Numbered from the stretch's first letter, positions 7,707 to 17,011 are shown. The stretch is 64,000 nucleotides of DNA from Halomonas salipaludis (GCF_002286975.1 NZ_NSKB01000001.1:312733-376732), one strand, 5' to 3'. Numbers and translations are program-made. Notes: generated from the sequence alone by a model not told the origin.

Positions 7707-9416
7707 CTAGTCGCGCTGGCCAAGCTCACTCCAAGCAGCGTAGGTGCTGAGAAACACGCGGCCGGTGATTTCGTCGAGGAAGTGGCTGCGGTTGAGCTGG
7801 TCCATCACCGGCCCCTTGATCTCGGCCAGATGCAGGGTGACGTTGGAGTCCTTGAGGCGCGCGTTGATGGCGTCGAGGCTCTCCAGCGCCGAGGCGTCGA
7901 TCAGGTTGACCGCCGAGCAGATCAGTACCACGTGCTCCAGTTCGGGCCGGCTGGCCACCAGGTCGTAGACGGTATCCTCGAGATAGCGGGCGTTGGCGAA
8001 GTAGAGGCTCTCGTCGATGCGCAGCAGGGCGACGTGGCTGGCGGTTTCCACCTCGTGGCGGGTCAGGTTGCGGAAGTGCTCGGTGCCGGGCACGCGGCCG
8101 ACCAGTGCACTGTGCGGGCGGCTGGTGCGATACAGGAATAGCCCGATGGAGAGTGCGACCCCGGCGATGATGCCTGCCTCCACGCCCTCGACCAGAGTCA
8201 GCAGGATGGTCACCGCCATGGCGGCGAAGTCGCTGCGCGAGTAGCGCCAGGTCTGGCGCAGCATGTCGATATCCACCAGGGTCAGGATCGAGACCGTGAT
8301 GGTCGCGGCCAGGGTGGCGATCGGCAGGTAGTAGAGCAGCGAGGTCATCGACAGCGTGACCAGGGCGATGCCGAGTGCGGCGAAGGCGCCGGCGGCGGGG
8401 GTCTGGGCACCGGCATCGAAGTTGATCACGGTGCGCGACAGCCCGCCCGTGACCGGCATGCCGCCGCTGAAACCGGCGGCGAGGTTGGCACCGCCGAGGC
8501 CGATCAGCTCCTGGTTGGGCGAGATCCGCTGGCGCCGCTTGGCGGCCAGCATCTGGCCCATCGAGATCGACTCGACGAAGCCCACCAGGCTGATCAACAG
8601 GGCAGGGATCAGCAGTGCCCGCCACAGCGACAGCTCGCTGAACGGCAGGGTCAGCGGCGGCAGCCCTTGGGGGATGGCGCCGACCACCGCCACGCCGCCC
8701 GCGGCCAGCTCCCAATGCCAGCTGGCCAGCGTCGTGGCGACCACCGCGAACACCGGCCCGGCCTTGGCCAGAAGGTCGGCCAGGCCGTGCATCAATCCCA
8801 GGCGCAGCAGTGCATCGCGGCCGTAGCGGCGCATCAGCACCAGGAAGGCCAGGGTGCCCAGGCCGATGGCCAGGGTTGGGACGTGCACGTCAGTAAGATT
8901 AGGTGCCAGGGTGATAAGGCGCTCGAGCAGCGTGAAACCGCTGCTGTCGATGCCCAGCATACTGCCCAGCTGGCTGGCGGCGATGAGGATCCCCGAGGCG
9001 GTGAGAAAACCCGAAATCACCGGGTGGCTGAGAAAATTGGTAAAGAACCCCAGTTTCATCAGCCCCATGACGGCGAGCATGCCCCCCGACAGTAGCGACA
9101 GCACCAGCGCCGCCTGCAGGTATTCCGGGCTGCCGGGGCTGGCCACCGCCGACAGCGCGGCACCGGTCATCAGCGCGATGATCGCCACCGGGCCCACCGC
9201 CAGGGTGCGGCTAGTGCCGAACAGACAGTAGACCAGCTGGGGCAGGATACTGGCGTAAAGCCCCACCACCGCGGGAAGGCCGGCGAGAATCGCATAGGCC
9301 AGCGACTGTGGGATCACCATCACCGTGACGATAATGCCGGCCAGCAGGTCGGCGCCTAACAGCCGTCGGTGATAGTGGGGCAGCCAGGTGAGAATCGGCA
9401 GGTAGCGCTTGAGCAT
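7707..9416 (-). CDS. SulP-family anion permease with STAS domain
   Basis: A 569-residue inner-membrane transporter of the SLC26/SulP family for sulfate, bicarbonate or a related anion. The first helices (LAGIIVTVMVIPQSLAYAILAG, GLYASILPQLVYCLFGTSR) match the family signature, with about 10-12 hydrophobic segments in all. The last about 130 residues form a STAS domain (VLICSAVNLIDASALESLD). I chose ATG at 9416 because the family N-terminus (MLKRYLPILTWLPHY) begins there; the frame extends to a TTG at 9470. It is convergent with lhgO and has no partner gene such as carbonic anhydrase to settle the substrate. Confidence 0.88.
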   Translation of the reverse strand: MLKRYLPILTWLPHYHRRLLGADLLAGIIVTVMVIPQSLAYAILAGLPAVVGLYASILPQLVYCLFGTSRTLAVGPVAIIALMTGAALSAVASPGSPEYLQAALVLSLLSGGMLAVMGLMKLGFFTNFLSHPVISGFLTASGILIAASQLGSMLGIDSSGFTLLERLITLAPNLTDVHVPTLAIGLGTLAFLVLMRRYGRDALLRLGLMHGLADLLAKAGPVFAVVATTLASWHWELAAGGVAVVGAIPQGLPPLTLPFSELSLWRALLIPALLISLVGFVESISMGQMLAAKRRQRISPNQELIGLGGANLAAGFSGGMPVTGGLSRTVINFDAGAQTPAAGAFAALGIALVTLSMTSLLYYLPIATLAATITVSILTLVDIDMLRQTWRYSRSDFAAMAVTILLTLVEGVEAGIIAGVALSIGLFLYRTSRPHSALVGRVPGTEHFRNLTRHEVETASHVALLRIDESLYFANARYLEDTVYDLVASRPELEHVVLICSAVNLIDASALESLDAINARLKDSNVTLHLAEIKGPVMDQLNRSHFLDEITGRVFLSTYAAWSELGQRD

Positions 9417-9552
9417 CACGGGCCCGTGTCGGAAGGCGATATGGCATTGATGAGTCTGATAAACAATCAAGGTTACCGGAAATCAACCAGGATGTTGATC
9501 GCTAAGCGACGGCTAGCAGGTAACATGCGTCATAACAGGTCCCTGATGCGAG

Positions 9553-10587
9553 ATGCCGATGTCACTGGATACTCACTACCTCGAGAAGCAGCTGTTGGCG
9601 CTGCTGGCGATACCTTCGCCATCGCTGCATACCGCCGCGATCGCCGACCACCTGGCGGATGAACTCACGCGCTTGGGAGTGGTGACCCGGCGCACTGCCC
9701 GCGGTGACCTGCTGGCCGAGGCGCCGGGCGGCGCAGCGCGGCGGGCGATTACCGCACACATGGATACCCTGGGTGCGATGGTGGTGCGACTCAAGGACAA
9801 CGGCCGGCTGGCGGTACGCCCGATCGGCTCGTGGAATGCACGCTTTGCCGACGGCGCGCGGGTCAAGCTGCATGACGAAGTAGGAGAGGTGTTGGCGACC
9901 GGCACCCTGCTGCCGATCAAGGCGTCGGGGCATGTCTACAATGAGGCGGTCGATCGCCTGCCGGCGGACTGGGCGCATATCGAGCTGCGCCTTGATCTGG
10001 TCGAGACCGCTCCGGCGGCGCTGCGTGAGCAGGGTATCGAGGTGGGCGCGTTGGTCAGCGTCGACAGCCAGCCCAGCGTCACCGAGAGCGGCTTTGTCAA
10101 TGCCCGCCATCTCGACAACAAAGCAGCCATCGCCTGTTTGCTGGCGGCAATTCGCGCGGTTGGCCTGCCCGACGACGTGCGGCTGGTGTTCTCCTGTGCC
10201 GAGGAGCTCGGGGTGGGTATCAGCCACGTGATGTTCGACGGCATCGACGAGGTGCTCAACCTGGATATCGCCGCCCAGGGCGAGGGCCAGAACGTCTGCC
10301 ACCACGGGGTGACCATCGCCATGCTCGACTCGCTGGGGCCCTTGCATCCCGTGGCGACCCGGCGGCTGATTGCGCTGTGTCGTGAGCAGCAGATCCCCTT
10401 TACCCGCGACTGCTTTCCCTACTACTACTGTGACGGCGACGCTGCGGCCAAGGCCGGCCTCGACGTACGCAATGCGCTGGCCTGCTTCGGCGCCGATGCC
10501 TCCCATGGCTGGGAGCGGGTGCACCGCGACTCGCTGCTGGCGCTGAGTCGGCTGGTCAGCGCCTGGCTGCCGGCGCCGCAGGGCTAA
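9553..10587 (+). CDS. M42-family metallopeptidase, resembling the subfamily of NAGGN osmolyte systems
   Basis: A 344-residue cytosolic aminopeptidase-like enzyme with zinc-ligand motifs in order: AHMDTLG (first His/Asp), NARHLDNKAA (bridging Asp), CAEELG (catalytic Glu pair) and FGADASHGWERVH near the C-terminus. The YCDGDAAAKAG and FGADASHG blocks resemble the M42 peptidases annotated in N-acetylglutaminylglutamine amide systems; that comparison is from memory. ATG at 9553 and ATG at 9559 are both possible starts. The gene converges on, and overlaps by four bases, the GntR gene that ends the peptide ABC transporter operon. Hydrolysis of peptides imported by that transporter is a reasonable inference. 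No NAGGN synthesis genes are in the window. Confidence 0.82.
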   Translation: MPMSLDTHYLEKQLLALLAIPSPSLHTAAIADHLADELTRLGVVTRRTARGDLLAEAPGGAARRAITAHMDTLGAMVVRLKDNGRLAVRPIGSWNARFADGARVKLHDEVGEVLATGTLLPIKASGHVYNEAVDRLPADWAHIELRLDLVETAPAALREQGIEVGALVSVDSQPSVTESGFVNARHLDNKAAIACLLAAIRAVGLPDDVRLVFSCAEELGVGISHVMFDGIDEVLNLDIAAQGEGQNVCHHGVTIAMLDSLGPLHPVATRRLIALCREQQIPFTRDCFPYYYCDGDAAAKAGLDVRNALACFGADASHGWERVHRDSLLALSRLVSAWLPAPQG

Positions 10588-11420
10588 GCGTCGGGCGTTG
10601 ATCTGCCCGGCCAGTGGCCCTGCAGCGCCAGGTATTCGCGGCTGGGAGTGCTGGCCGCGCCGGTGGCCTTGAAGAAGGTCTTCTCCAGCATCGCCTCGCG
10701 GGTCTCCATCAGCGCCTGGGCGGCACGCATATGCTCGGCCATGACACGGCTGGCGCGCTCGGCGTTTGCGTCGCGCAGCGCGGCGATCAGCTGCTGCTGG
10801 TAGTCGTGGCCGCGCTGGCGTAGCTCCGGGTAGGGCTGCTGATAGATGCGCTGGCAGACGGTGTGGTTCATCAGTAGCCGAATTGGGTAGCGACACATCA
10901 GTGCCAGCAGTGGATTGGGGCAGTGCTCGACCAGCAGCAGGTGGAATTCGAGCTCCTTGTGACGCTGGGTGCGCTCCTCCTCGAGGGTGGCCGGCGGGTG
11001 GTCGTAGTAGGCCATCACCGCCTCCAGGCCGGCGAAGGCCGCGGCGTCAAGCCGGCCGGCGATGCTCGCCACCAGCGCTGGCTCGAGCTGCTTGCGTACC
11101 TCGTAGATGTCGTGAATGGTCGGCGGACGAAAGAAGAAGTAGTTGCCGAGCAGCTCCATGCTGCGGTTGGCGCTGACCTCGGCGATAAAGGCGCCGCCCT
11201 TGGGGCCGGTGCGGGTCTGGATCAGGCCCTGTGCCTCGAGGGCGCGCAGCGCCTCGCGAATGGTACCTTTGGAGGCGCCCAGGGCGTCGATCAGATGCTG
11301 CTCCTGGGGCAGTCGCTCGCCGGGCGTCAGGCCGTGCTCGGCGATATAGTCCTTGAGCGCCTCGGCGATGGCATGGGTGCGCTTGCGGCGCGGAGCAGCG
11401 GCGGGCGATGACGAATTCAT
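10584..11420 (-). CDS. GntR-family (FCD) regulator, last gene of the peptide transporter operon
   Basis: A 278-residue regulator with a winged helix at residues about 18-80 (GERLPQEQHLIDALGASKG, TIREALRALEAQGLIQTRTG) and an FCD domain after it (IYEVRKQLEPALVASIAGR). The ATG at 11420 overlaps the stop of the upstream ATPase gene as ATGA, so it is translated from the transporter mRNA. Autoregulation of the operon through the palindrome at 16996-17011 is plausible. Ligand is unknown. Confidence 0.85.
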   Translation of the reverse strand: MNSSSPAAAPRRKRTHAIAEALKDYIAEHGLTPGERLPQEQHLIDALGASKGTIREALRALEAQGLIQTRTGPKGGAFIAEVSANRSMELLGNYFFFRPPTIHDIYEVRKQLEPALVASIAGRLDAAAFAGLEAVMAYYDHPPATLEEERTQRHKELEFHLLLVEHCPNPLLALMCRYPIRLLMNHTVCQRIYQQPYPELRQRGHDYQQQLIAALRDANAERASRVMAEHMRAAQALMETREAMLEKTFFKATGAASTPSREYLALQGHWPGRSTPDA

Positions 11421-12436
11421 GGTGCTCCCGGCGTGGTGTTGGTCGAGGCGCTAGCCTGCCATGGCCCCCGCTCGGGGTACAGGCAGGCGGCGCGATGCGA
11501 ATATTGGTCAAGCGCGTTCAGCGCAGGCGGTGCCTGGCGGCAGTCATCGCGGGCCTTGGGGCAGCGCGGCGCGAAGGCGCAGCCGGGCGGTGGGTCGAGC
11601 GGATCGGGCAGCTCGGCGGCGCTGGACTCGGCAACGATGGGCGGCCCGCCGGGTACCGGCGCGCTGCCCAGCAGCAGCCGGGTATAGGGGTGGGCGGGCT
11701 CGCTGAACAGCCGGCGCGCGGGGGCCTGTTCCACCACCCGCCCAAAGTACATCACCGCGATGCGCTGGCTGATGGTCTCGACCACCGACAGGTCGTGGCT
11801 GATGAACAGGTAGGTGAGGTCGAATTCGGCCTTGAGCCGACGCAGCAGCTGCAGCACCTGGGCCTGGACCGAGACATCCAGCGCCGAGACCGGCTCGTCG
11901 AGCACCAGCACCTCGGGTTCGGCGGCCAGCGCCCGGGCGATGCCGATGCGCTGGGCCTGGCCGCCGGAAAACTCGTGGGGATAGCGACTCACGAACTCGG
12001 GACGCAGATTGACCACCTCGAGCAGCTCGGCGATGCGCGCGTCCAGCGCCCGGCCCGAGAGGCCACGCAAGTGCTTGAGCGGGGCGGCGAGGATATCGCG
12101 GATACGCATGCGCGGGTTGAGCGAACTGAGCGGGTCCTGGAAGACGTACTGGATGCGTCGCGACAGCGCGTGACGGTCGTGGCGGCGCATGGTTTGCAGG
12201 TCTTCGCCGGCGAAACGCACCTGGCCGGCAGTGGGGGTGTCGAGCCCGACCAGCATGCGCGCCAGGGTCGACTTGCCGCAGCCGGACTCGCCGACGATGC
12301 CCAGGGTCTCGCCGCGCGCCACCTGCAGGTCGACGCCCTGCACGGCGTGCACGCCCGGTTTGGCCACGCCCAGCAGGCTGCGGCCACCGCCGAAGGTGCG
12401 CGTCAGCCCGGTGATGTCGAGCAGCGGTTCAGGCAT
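11417..12436 (-). CDS. Peptide ABC transporter ATP-binding protein (DppF/OppF type)
   Basis: A 339-residue ATPase with Walker A GESGCGKST, the Q-loop FQDPLSSLNPRM, signature SGGQAQR and Walker B VLVLDEP. The C-terminal oligopeptide-transporter extension with cysteines (CAFAPRCPKARDDC) is typical of DppF/OppF and binds an iron-sulfur cluster in some homologues. It overlaps the fused permease-ATPase upstream by eight bases and the GntR gene downstream by four, indicating tight coupling. It would pair with the ATPase half of the fusion protein. Confidence 0.9.
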   Translation of the reverse strand: MPEPLLDITGLTRTFGGGRSLLGVAKPGVHAVQGVDLQVARGETLGIVGESGCGKSTLARMLVGLDTPTAGQVRFAGEDLQTMRRHDRHALSRRIQYVFQDPLSSLNPRMRIRDILAAPLKHLRGLSGRALDARIAELLEVVNLRPEFVSRYPHEFSGGQAQRIGIARALAAEPEVLVLDEPVSALDVSVQAQVLQLLRRLKAEFDLTYLFISHDLSVVETISQRIAVMYFGRVVEQAPARRLFSEPAHPYTRLLLGSAPVPGGPPIVAESSAAELPDPLDPPPGCAFAPRCPKARDDCRQAPPALNALDQYSHRAACLYPERGPWQASASTNTTPGAP

Positions 12437-14345
12437 GGGCAGCTCCGGTCGTGGTGCGGTTGGCCAGCGGCTTGATGCAGCGCACCTGGCGCTGGGCGTC
12501 GCTGGCGATCAGGGCGATGTCCCCCTCGCGGCAGCGCGGCTCGGCCAGGTCGCAGCGCTCGGCGAAGGCGCAGCCTTCTGGCAGGGCGTTGGCCGCCGGT
12601 GGCAGACCGGGAATCGCCGCCGGCTCGTGGTCGGGGTCGCCGAGGCGGGGCACACAGTCGATCAGCCGCCGGGTGTAGGGGTGGCGCGGATTGGCCAGCA
12701 GTTCCTGCGTGGGACCTACCTCGACGATGCGGCCGGCGTACATCACCGCCACGCGGTCGCAGATCTGCGAAACCACGCCGAAATCGTGGGTGATGAACAG
12801 CACCGCGGTGCCCTGCGCCTCGCGCAGCCGCTTGAGCAGGGCCAGGATCTGCGCCTGAACCGTGACGTCCAGCGCCGTGGTCGGCTCGTCGGCGATGATC
12901 AACTGCGGATCATTGGCCAGCGCCATGGCGATACCGACACGCTGGCGCATGCCACCGGAAAGCTCGTGGGGGTACTGGGCCGCGCGGCGCTCGGGGTTGG
13001 GGATCCGCACCTGGCCGAGCAGCGCCACGGCACGCTGATGGGCGGCCTGGCGCGACAGCGGCTGATGGGTGCGAATCGCCTCGACCAGCTGCTCGCCGAC
13101 CTTGATCAGCGGATGCAGGGTCGAGAGCGGATCCTGGAACACGTAGGCCACCTGGTTGCCGCGCACCTTGCGCAGCTCACGGATGCCAAGGTCGAGCAGG
13201 TCGCGACCCTCGAACTCGACGCGCCCGCCGCTGATCACGCCCGGCGGCGAGGCCACCAGGCCCAGCAGCGACAGCGCGGTGACCGACTTGCCGGAACCCG
13301 ATTCGCCGACCAGTCCCAGGCACTCGTTGGGCTCGAGGGCGAAGCTCACGCCGTTGACGGCACGGTAGGTGTCGCGGCCGACCTCGAAATCGGTGTGCAG
13401 GTCGTCGACCTCGAGCAGCGCCGGTGCCTGGTTGGGCACGCGCACCGCGTCATCGACCTTGGCATGGCGCCGACGGCGCAGGCGGGTCTGCGGCGCCGGG
13501 CGCGACAGCGCGCCGGACTTGAGGCGCGGGTCGAGGGCGTCGCGCACGCCGTCGCCGAGCAGGTTGATGCTCATCACCAGCAGGAAGATCGCGATCCCTG
13601 GCAGGGTGGCGACATGCGGGGCGTTGATGATCATGCGCCGGCCCTCGCCGAGCATCGAACCGAGGTCGGCTTGGGGCGGTTGGGCGCCGAGGCCGAGGAA
13701 GCTCAGTCCGGCGGTCTCGAGGATCATCCAGCCCACCGTGGTGGAGAGGGTGATGACGATCACCGGCAGCACGTTGGGCAGTATCTCGCTGAGCAGGATG
13801 CGCAGGTCGCCCTTGCCCGACAGCCGCGCGGCGTCGACGAACTCACGGTGGGCGATGCTCACCGTGGCGCCGCGGATGTTGCGCGCGAAGAACGGGATAT
13901 TGACGATGGCGATGGCGTAGAGGGCGTTCATCAGCCCCGGCCCCAGCACCGCGACGATGGCCAGCGCCAGCAGGATATAGGGGAACGCCATCAGCATGTC
14001 GATGCCGCGCATCAGTACGTTGTCGGTGCGCCCGCCGAAGTAGCCCGATACCAGCCCGATCAGCGAGCCGATAAAGGCCGCCACCAGCGAGGCGGCGATG
14101 CCCACCGCGAGGCTGACCCGCAGGCCCCATAGCAGCCGCGAGAGAATATCGCGGCCGAGCTGGTCGGTACCCAGCCAGTGGCCCTCGGCGAGCGGCGGTT
14201 GTAGGCGGTTGGCGGGATTGGTGGCGTTGGGTTCGAGCAGCGGCAGCAGCGGGGTGACCAGCGCCAGCAGCACCAGAGCGAGCAGCAGCAGGCCACCGAA
14301 TGCCGCCAGGCGGTTGCGCGCCAGCAGTTTGAGGAATGCCATCAT
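12429..14345 (-). CDS. Fused peptide ABC transporter permease/ATP-binding protein (DppC-DppD fusion)
   Basis: One 638-residue chain joins two subunits that are usually separate. Residues 1 to about 275 form a DppC-type permease with an N-terminal helix, the GTDQLGRDILSRLLWGLRVS entry and the EAA loop (EFVDAARLSGKGDLRIL). A short basic linker (RLRRRRHAK) leads to a DppD-type ATPase from about residue 305, with Walker A GESGSGKS, signature SGGMRQRVG, Walker B LIIADEP and the cysteine-bearing C-terminus (CAFAERCDLAEPRC). ATG at 14345 overlaps the dppB-like stop as ATGA. The frame is open further upstream to 14966 but that part lies wholly on dppB and has no family sequence. No stop or frameshift interrupts the junction. 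Confidence 0.9.
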   Translation of the reverse strand: MMAFLKLLARNRLAAFGGLLLLALVLLALVTPLLPLLEPNATNPANRLQPPLAEGHWLGTDQLGRDILSRLLWGLRVSLAVGIAASLVAAFIGSLIGLVSGYFGGRTDNVLMRGIDMLMAFPYILLALAIVAVLGPGLMNALYAIAIVNIPFFARNIRGATVSIAHREFVDAARLSGKGDLRILLSEILPNVLPVIVITLSTTVGWMILETAGLSFLGLGAQPPQADLGSMLGEGRRMIINAPHVATLPGIAIFLLVMSINLLGDGVRDALDPRLKSGALSRPAPQTRLRRRRHAKVDDAVRVPNQAPALLEVDDLHTDFEVGRDTYRAVNGVSFALEPNECLGLVGESGSGKSVTALSLLGLVASPPGVISGGRVEFEGRDLLDLGIRELRKVRGNQVAYVFQDPLSTLHPLIKVGEQLVEAIRTHQPLSRQAAHQRAVALLGQVRIPNPERRAAQYPHELSGGMRQRVGIAMALANDPQLIIADEPTTALDVTVQAQILALLKRLREAQGTAVLFITHDFGVVSQICDRVAVMYAGRIVEVGPTQELLANPRHPYTRRLIDCVPRLGDPDHEPAAIPGLPPAANALPEGCAFAERCDLAEPRCREGDIALIASDAQRQVRCIKPLANRTTTGAAHA

Positions 14346-15289
14346 GCCTTGATCCTCGGGTCGAGCCAGTACTGCAGCAGGTCGGCGCATAGGTTGAACA
14401 GCACATAGCTGGCGGCCACCACCAGCACGCCGCCCTGGACCAGCAGGATGTCGCGGGTCGAGATGGCGGTGACCAGCATGCGGCCGATGCCGGGCCACTG
14501 GAACACCGTCTCGATGTACACCGCACCGCCGATCACGAAGCCGGCCTGCACGCCGATCACCGGGATCAGGTTGACCAGCGCCACCTTGAAGGCGTGGCCG
14601 AGGATCACGCGATTCTCGTCGAGGCCCTTGGCGCGGGCGGTGCGAATATAGTCCTGGCGTAGCACCTCGAGCATGTTGGAACGGGTCAGTCGCGCAATCA
14701 CACCCGCCGCCACTACCGCCAGGGCGATGGCCGGCAGCACCAGATGGCGCAGCAGGTCGGGCAGGTCGCCGCCGCCGTAGATCGAATACATGCCGCTGAC
14801 CGGAAACCAGCGCAGTTCCACGGCGAACAGCAGGATCATCAGCATGCCCAGCCAGAAGGCCGGCACCGAGATGCCGATTAGTACCAGCAGGGTGATGATG
14901 CGATCGGCCCAGCCGTACTGGCGCACCGCCGAGACGATGCCGGCAACCACGCCGATCACCACGCACAGCGCCAGCGAGGTGCCGGCCAGGATCAGGGTCG
15001 CGCCGAAGCGCTCCAGCACCTCATCGAGTACCGGCCGGTTGAGATGATAGGAGCGCCCGAAGTCGCCCTGCAGGATATTGGTCAGCCACACCCAGTACTG
15101 CTGCGGCAGGCTGAGGTCGAGGCCGAGGTTGGCGCGCAGCCGTGCCAGGTTCTCCGGCGTGGCGTAGGAGCCAAGGATGGCCAGTGCCGGGTCGCCGGGG
15201 ATCAGCGACATGATCAGAAACACGATCACCGTCAGCCCCAGCAGCACCGGCACCGTCATCAGCAGGCGGCGCAGTACGTAGAGATGCAT
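14342..15289 (-). CDS. Peptide ABC transporter permease (DppB type)
   Basis: A 315-residue inner-membrane permease with the DppB N-terminus (LRRLLMTVPVLLGLTVIVFL, then IPGDPALAILG), about six helices and the EAA-type loop EVLRQDYIRTARAKGLDENR. It ends in DPRIKA, the usual terminal motif of this subunit. It forms the transmembrane pore with the permease half of the fusion protein. The stop overlaps the fusion start. The gene is 60 bases downstream of the binding protein gene. Confidence 0.92.
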   Translation of the reverse strand: MHLYVLRRLLMTVPVLLGLTVIVFLIMSLIPGDPALAILGSYATPENLARLRANLGLDLSLPQQYWVWLTNILQGDFGRSYHLNRPVLDEVLERFGATLILAGTSLALCVVIGVVAGIVSAVRQYGWADRIITLLVLIGISVPAFWLGMLMILLFAVELRWFPVSGMYSIYGGGDLPDLLRHLVLPAIALAVVAAGVIARLTRSNMLEVLRQDYIRTARAKGLDENRVILGHAFKVALVNLIPVIGVQAGFVIGGAVYIETVFQWPGIGRMLVTAISTRDILLVQGGVLVVAASYVLFNLCADLLQYWLDPRIKA

Positions 15290-15349
15290 GTCATCACTCC
15301 GCTTGGCGTGGGCCTCCGGGCAGGCGTGCCTGCCCGGGGCACGGCGTGC

Positions 15350-16927
15350 TTACGGCTTGCTGACCTCGTGGAGCAGCAGGAAGAACGACGGCTGCAGGCG
15401 GAAGCCCTCCACCGCGGCGCTGGACACCGCGTTCTGCTGCCAGTTGGCGACGAAGGCCCAGGGCGCGTCCTCGTGGACGATGGCCTGCATCTCCTTGTAG
15501 AGCGCGGCACGCTCGTCCTGGTCGACGCTGCGGCGGGCCTGCTCGAGCAGCGCGTCGACCTCCGGATTGCTGTAGTAGCCTGAGTTGAAGCCGCCCTGGT
15601 CGGGCATGGCCTCGCTGCGCAGGGCCAGGAACGGCAGGGTGTCCGGGTCGTTGGTCATCCACGCCATCTGCGCCATGTCGGCCTTGCCTTCGAGGCCCGG
15701 GTTGACCTCGCCGAGGAAGGTGTTCCACTCGTAGGTCGCGATGCTGACGTCGAGGCCTACGTCGGCCAGGTCAGCCTGGATCGCCGCGCCCATGGGGATT
15801 GGGTCGAGCATCCCCGAGCCGCCCTCGGTGACGTAGAAGGTCAGCTCGGCGCCCTCGTGGCCGGCCTCGGCGATCAGCTCGCGGGCGCGCTCCGGGTCGT
15901 AGGGGTAGGGTTCGAGCTCCTCGTTGTAGGCCCACTCGAAGGCCGGCGGAATCGGGCCGGCGGCCACCGTGGCGGTGCCCTCGAGGATATTGTCGACCAG
16001 CGACGCCTTGTCGATGGCGTAGTTGATCGCCTGGCGCATGCGCTGGTCGGCGAAGGGGCCCTCCTTGGTATTGAGGATCAGGAACCAGAGGTGCGGGCCG
16101 GCCTGTTCGGACACCTGGTACATCGGGTCCTCGGCGAACTGGGCGACGTTGTCCGGTGGCACCTCGACCATCAGGTCGATACCGCCGGCCATCATCTCGG
16201 CGACCCGGGTGTTGGCATCGGTGATCGGCCGAAACACCACCGCCTCCAGCGCCGGCGCGCCGTCCCAGTAGTCGGGGTTGGCGCTGGCCACCACGCGGCT
16301 GTTGCTCTGCCACTCCTCGAACTGGAAGGGCCCGGTGCCCGAGGGGTTGCGGCCGAAGTCCTCGCCGTGCTCCTCCACCGCCGCCGGCGAGACGATCAGG
16401 CCGGTGGGGTAGGCGAGGTTGGAGAGGAAGGGCGCATAGGGCTCGTCAAGGGTGAAGGTGACCTCGTGCTCGCCGCTGGCCTCGACGCTGTCGATGGCCT
16501 CGAAGAAGAACGCCAGCGGGAACGGGCCAGTGTCGTGGTAGGGGTGCTCCTCGTCGAGCATGCGCTCGAAGTGGAACACCACCGCCTCGGCGTCGAAGGC
16601 GCTGCCATCGTGGAAGCTGACGTCGTCGCGCAGGGTGAAGGTGTAGACGGTGCCGTCGTCACTGATCTGCCACTCGCTGGCCAGCGCCGGCTCGACCTCG
16701 AGGGTGCCGTCGGCGTAGCGCACCAGGCCGTCGTACATGTTCATCATGATGCGGAAGTCGTTGACCGCGGTGACCTGGGCCGGGTCCAGCGACTGCGGCT
16801 CGGCGATCTGGCCGACTACCAGCACGTTGGGCGGGGTCTGGGCGGCGAGCGGGGCGCTCAAGCCGGCCACGGCCAGCGCCAGGGCCGAAAGACCCAGGCC
16901 CTTGGGCAGTGCGAGGGAGCGAATCAT
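15350..16927 (-). CDS. Peptide ABC transporter periplasmic substrate-binding protein (family 5 SBP)
   Basis: A 525-residue exported protein. The signal peptide spans residues 1 to about 28 (charged MIRSLALPK, hydrophobic core, SAPLAAQ cleavage region). The mature part is a family 5 binding protein, with AEPQSLDPAQVTAVNDFRI, YDGLVRY and TFTLRDDVSFHDGSAFDAEAV near the start. ATG at 16927 has AGGAG seven bases upstream; the longer frame to 16969 would spoil the signal peptide. It is first in a five-gene operon (binding protein, permease, permease-ATPase, ATPase, GntR). The substrate is likely a di- or oligopeptide, since the binding protein lacks a lineage mark I can read further. Confidence 0.9.
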   Translation of the reverse strand: MIRSLALPKGLGLSALALAVAGLSAPLAAQTPPNVLVVGQIAEPQSLDPAQVTAVNDFRIMMNMYDGLVRYADGTLEVEPALASEWQISDDGTVYTFTLRDDVSFHDGSAFDAEAVVFHFERMLDEEHPYHDTGPFPLAFFFEAIDSVEASGEHEVTFTLDEPYAPFLSNLAYPTGLIVSPAAVEEHGEDFGRNPSGTGPFQFEEWQSNSRVVASANPDYWDGAPALEAVVFRPITDANTRVAEMMAGGIDLMVEVPPDNVAQFAEDPMYQVSEQAGPHLWFLILNTKEGPFADQRMRQAINYAIDKASLVDNILEGTATVAAGPIPPAFEWAYNEELEPYPYDPERARELIAEAGHEGAELTFYVTEGGSGMLDPIPMGAAIQADLADVGLDVSIATYEWNTFLGEVNPGLEGKADMAQMAWMTNDPDTLPFLALRSEAMPDQGGFNSGYYSNPEVDALLEQARRSVDQDERAALYKEMQAIVHEDAPWAFVANWQQNAVSSAAVEGFRLQPSFFLLLHEVSKP

Positions 16928-16995
16928 CGTGCCTCTCCTGATGTTGTTGAGGTTGTCGTGGGTGAGCACAAGCGGCTACGCTGAAGGTGTTTTGT

Positions 16996-17011
16996 ATTTA
17001 TCATGATAAAT
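16996..17011. promoter_or_regulatory. 16-base perfect palindrome upstream of the peptide transporter operon
   Basis: The sequence ATTTATCATGATAAAT is its own reverse complement and sits 69 bases upstream of the binding protein ATG (minus strand), in an AT-rich island of an otherwise GC-rich gap. It is a likely operator, most simply for the GntR regulator that ends the operon. No other gene start is closer. Confidence 0.5.

Noticed and set aside
12189-14132. 647-codon plus-strand frame over the peptide ABC genes
   Set aside because: Antisense to two well-supported ATPase/permease genes and compositionally typical of a shadow.
14346-14966. Extension of the permease-ATPase fusion by 207 codons upstream
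   Set aside because: It lies entirely on the dppB gene in another frame, has no family sequence, and the ATGA overlap at 14345 gives a normal permease N-terminus.
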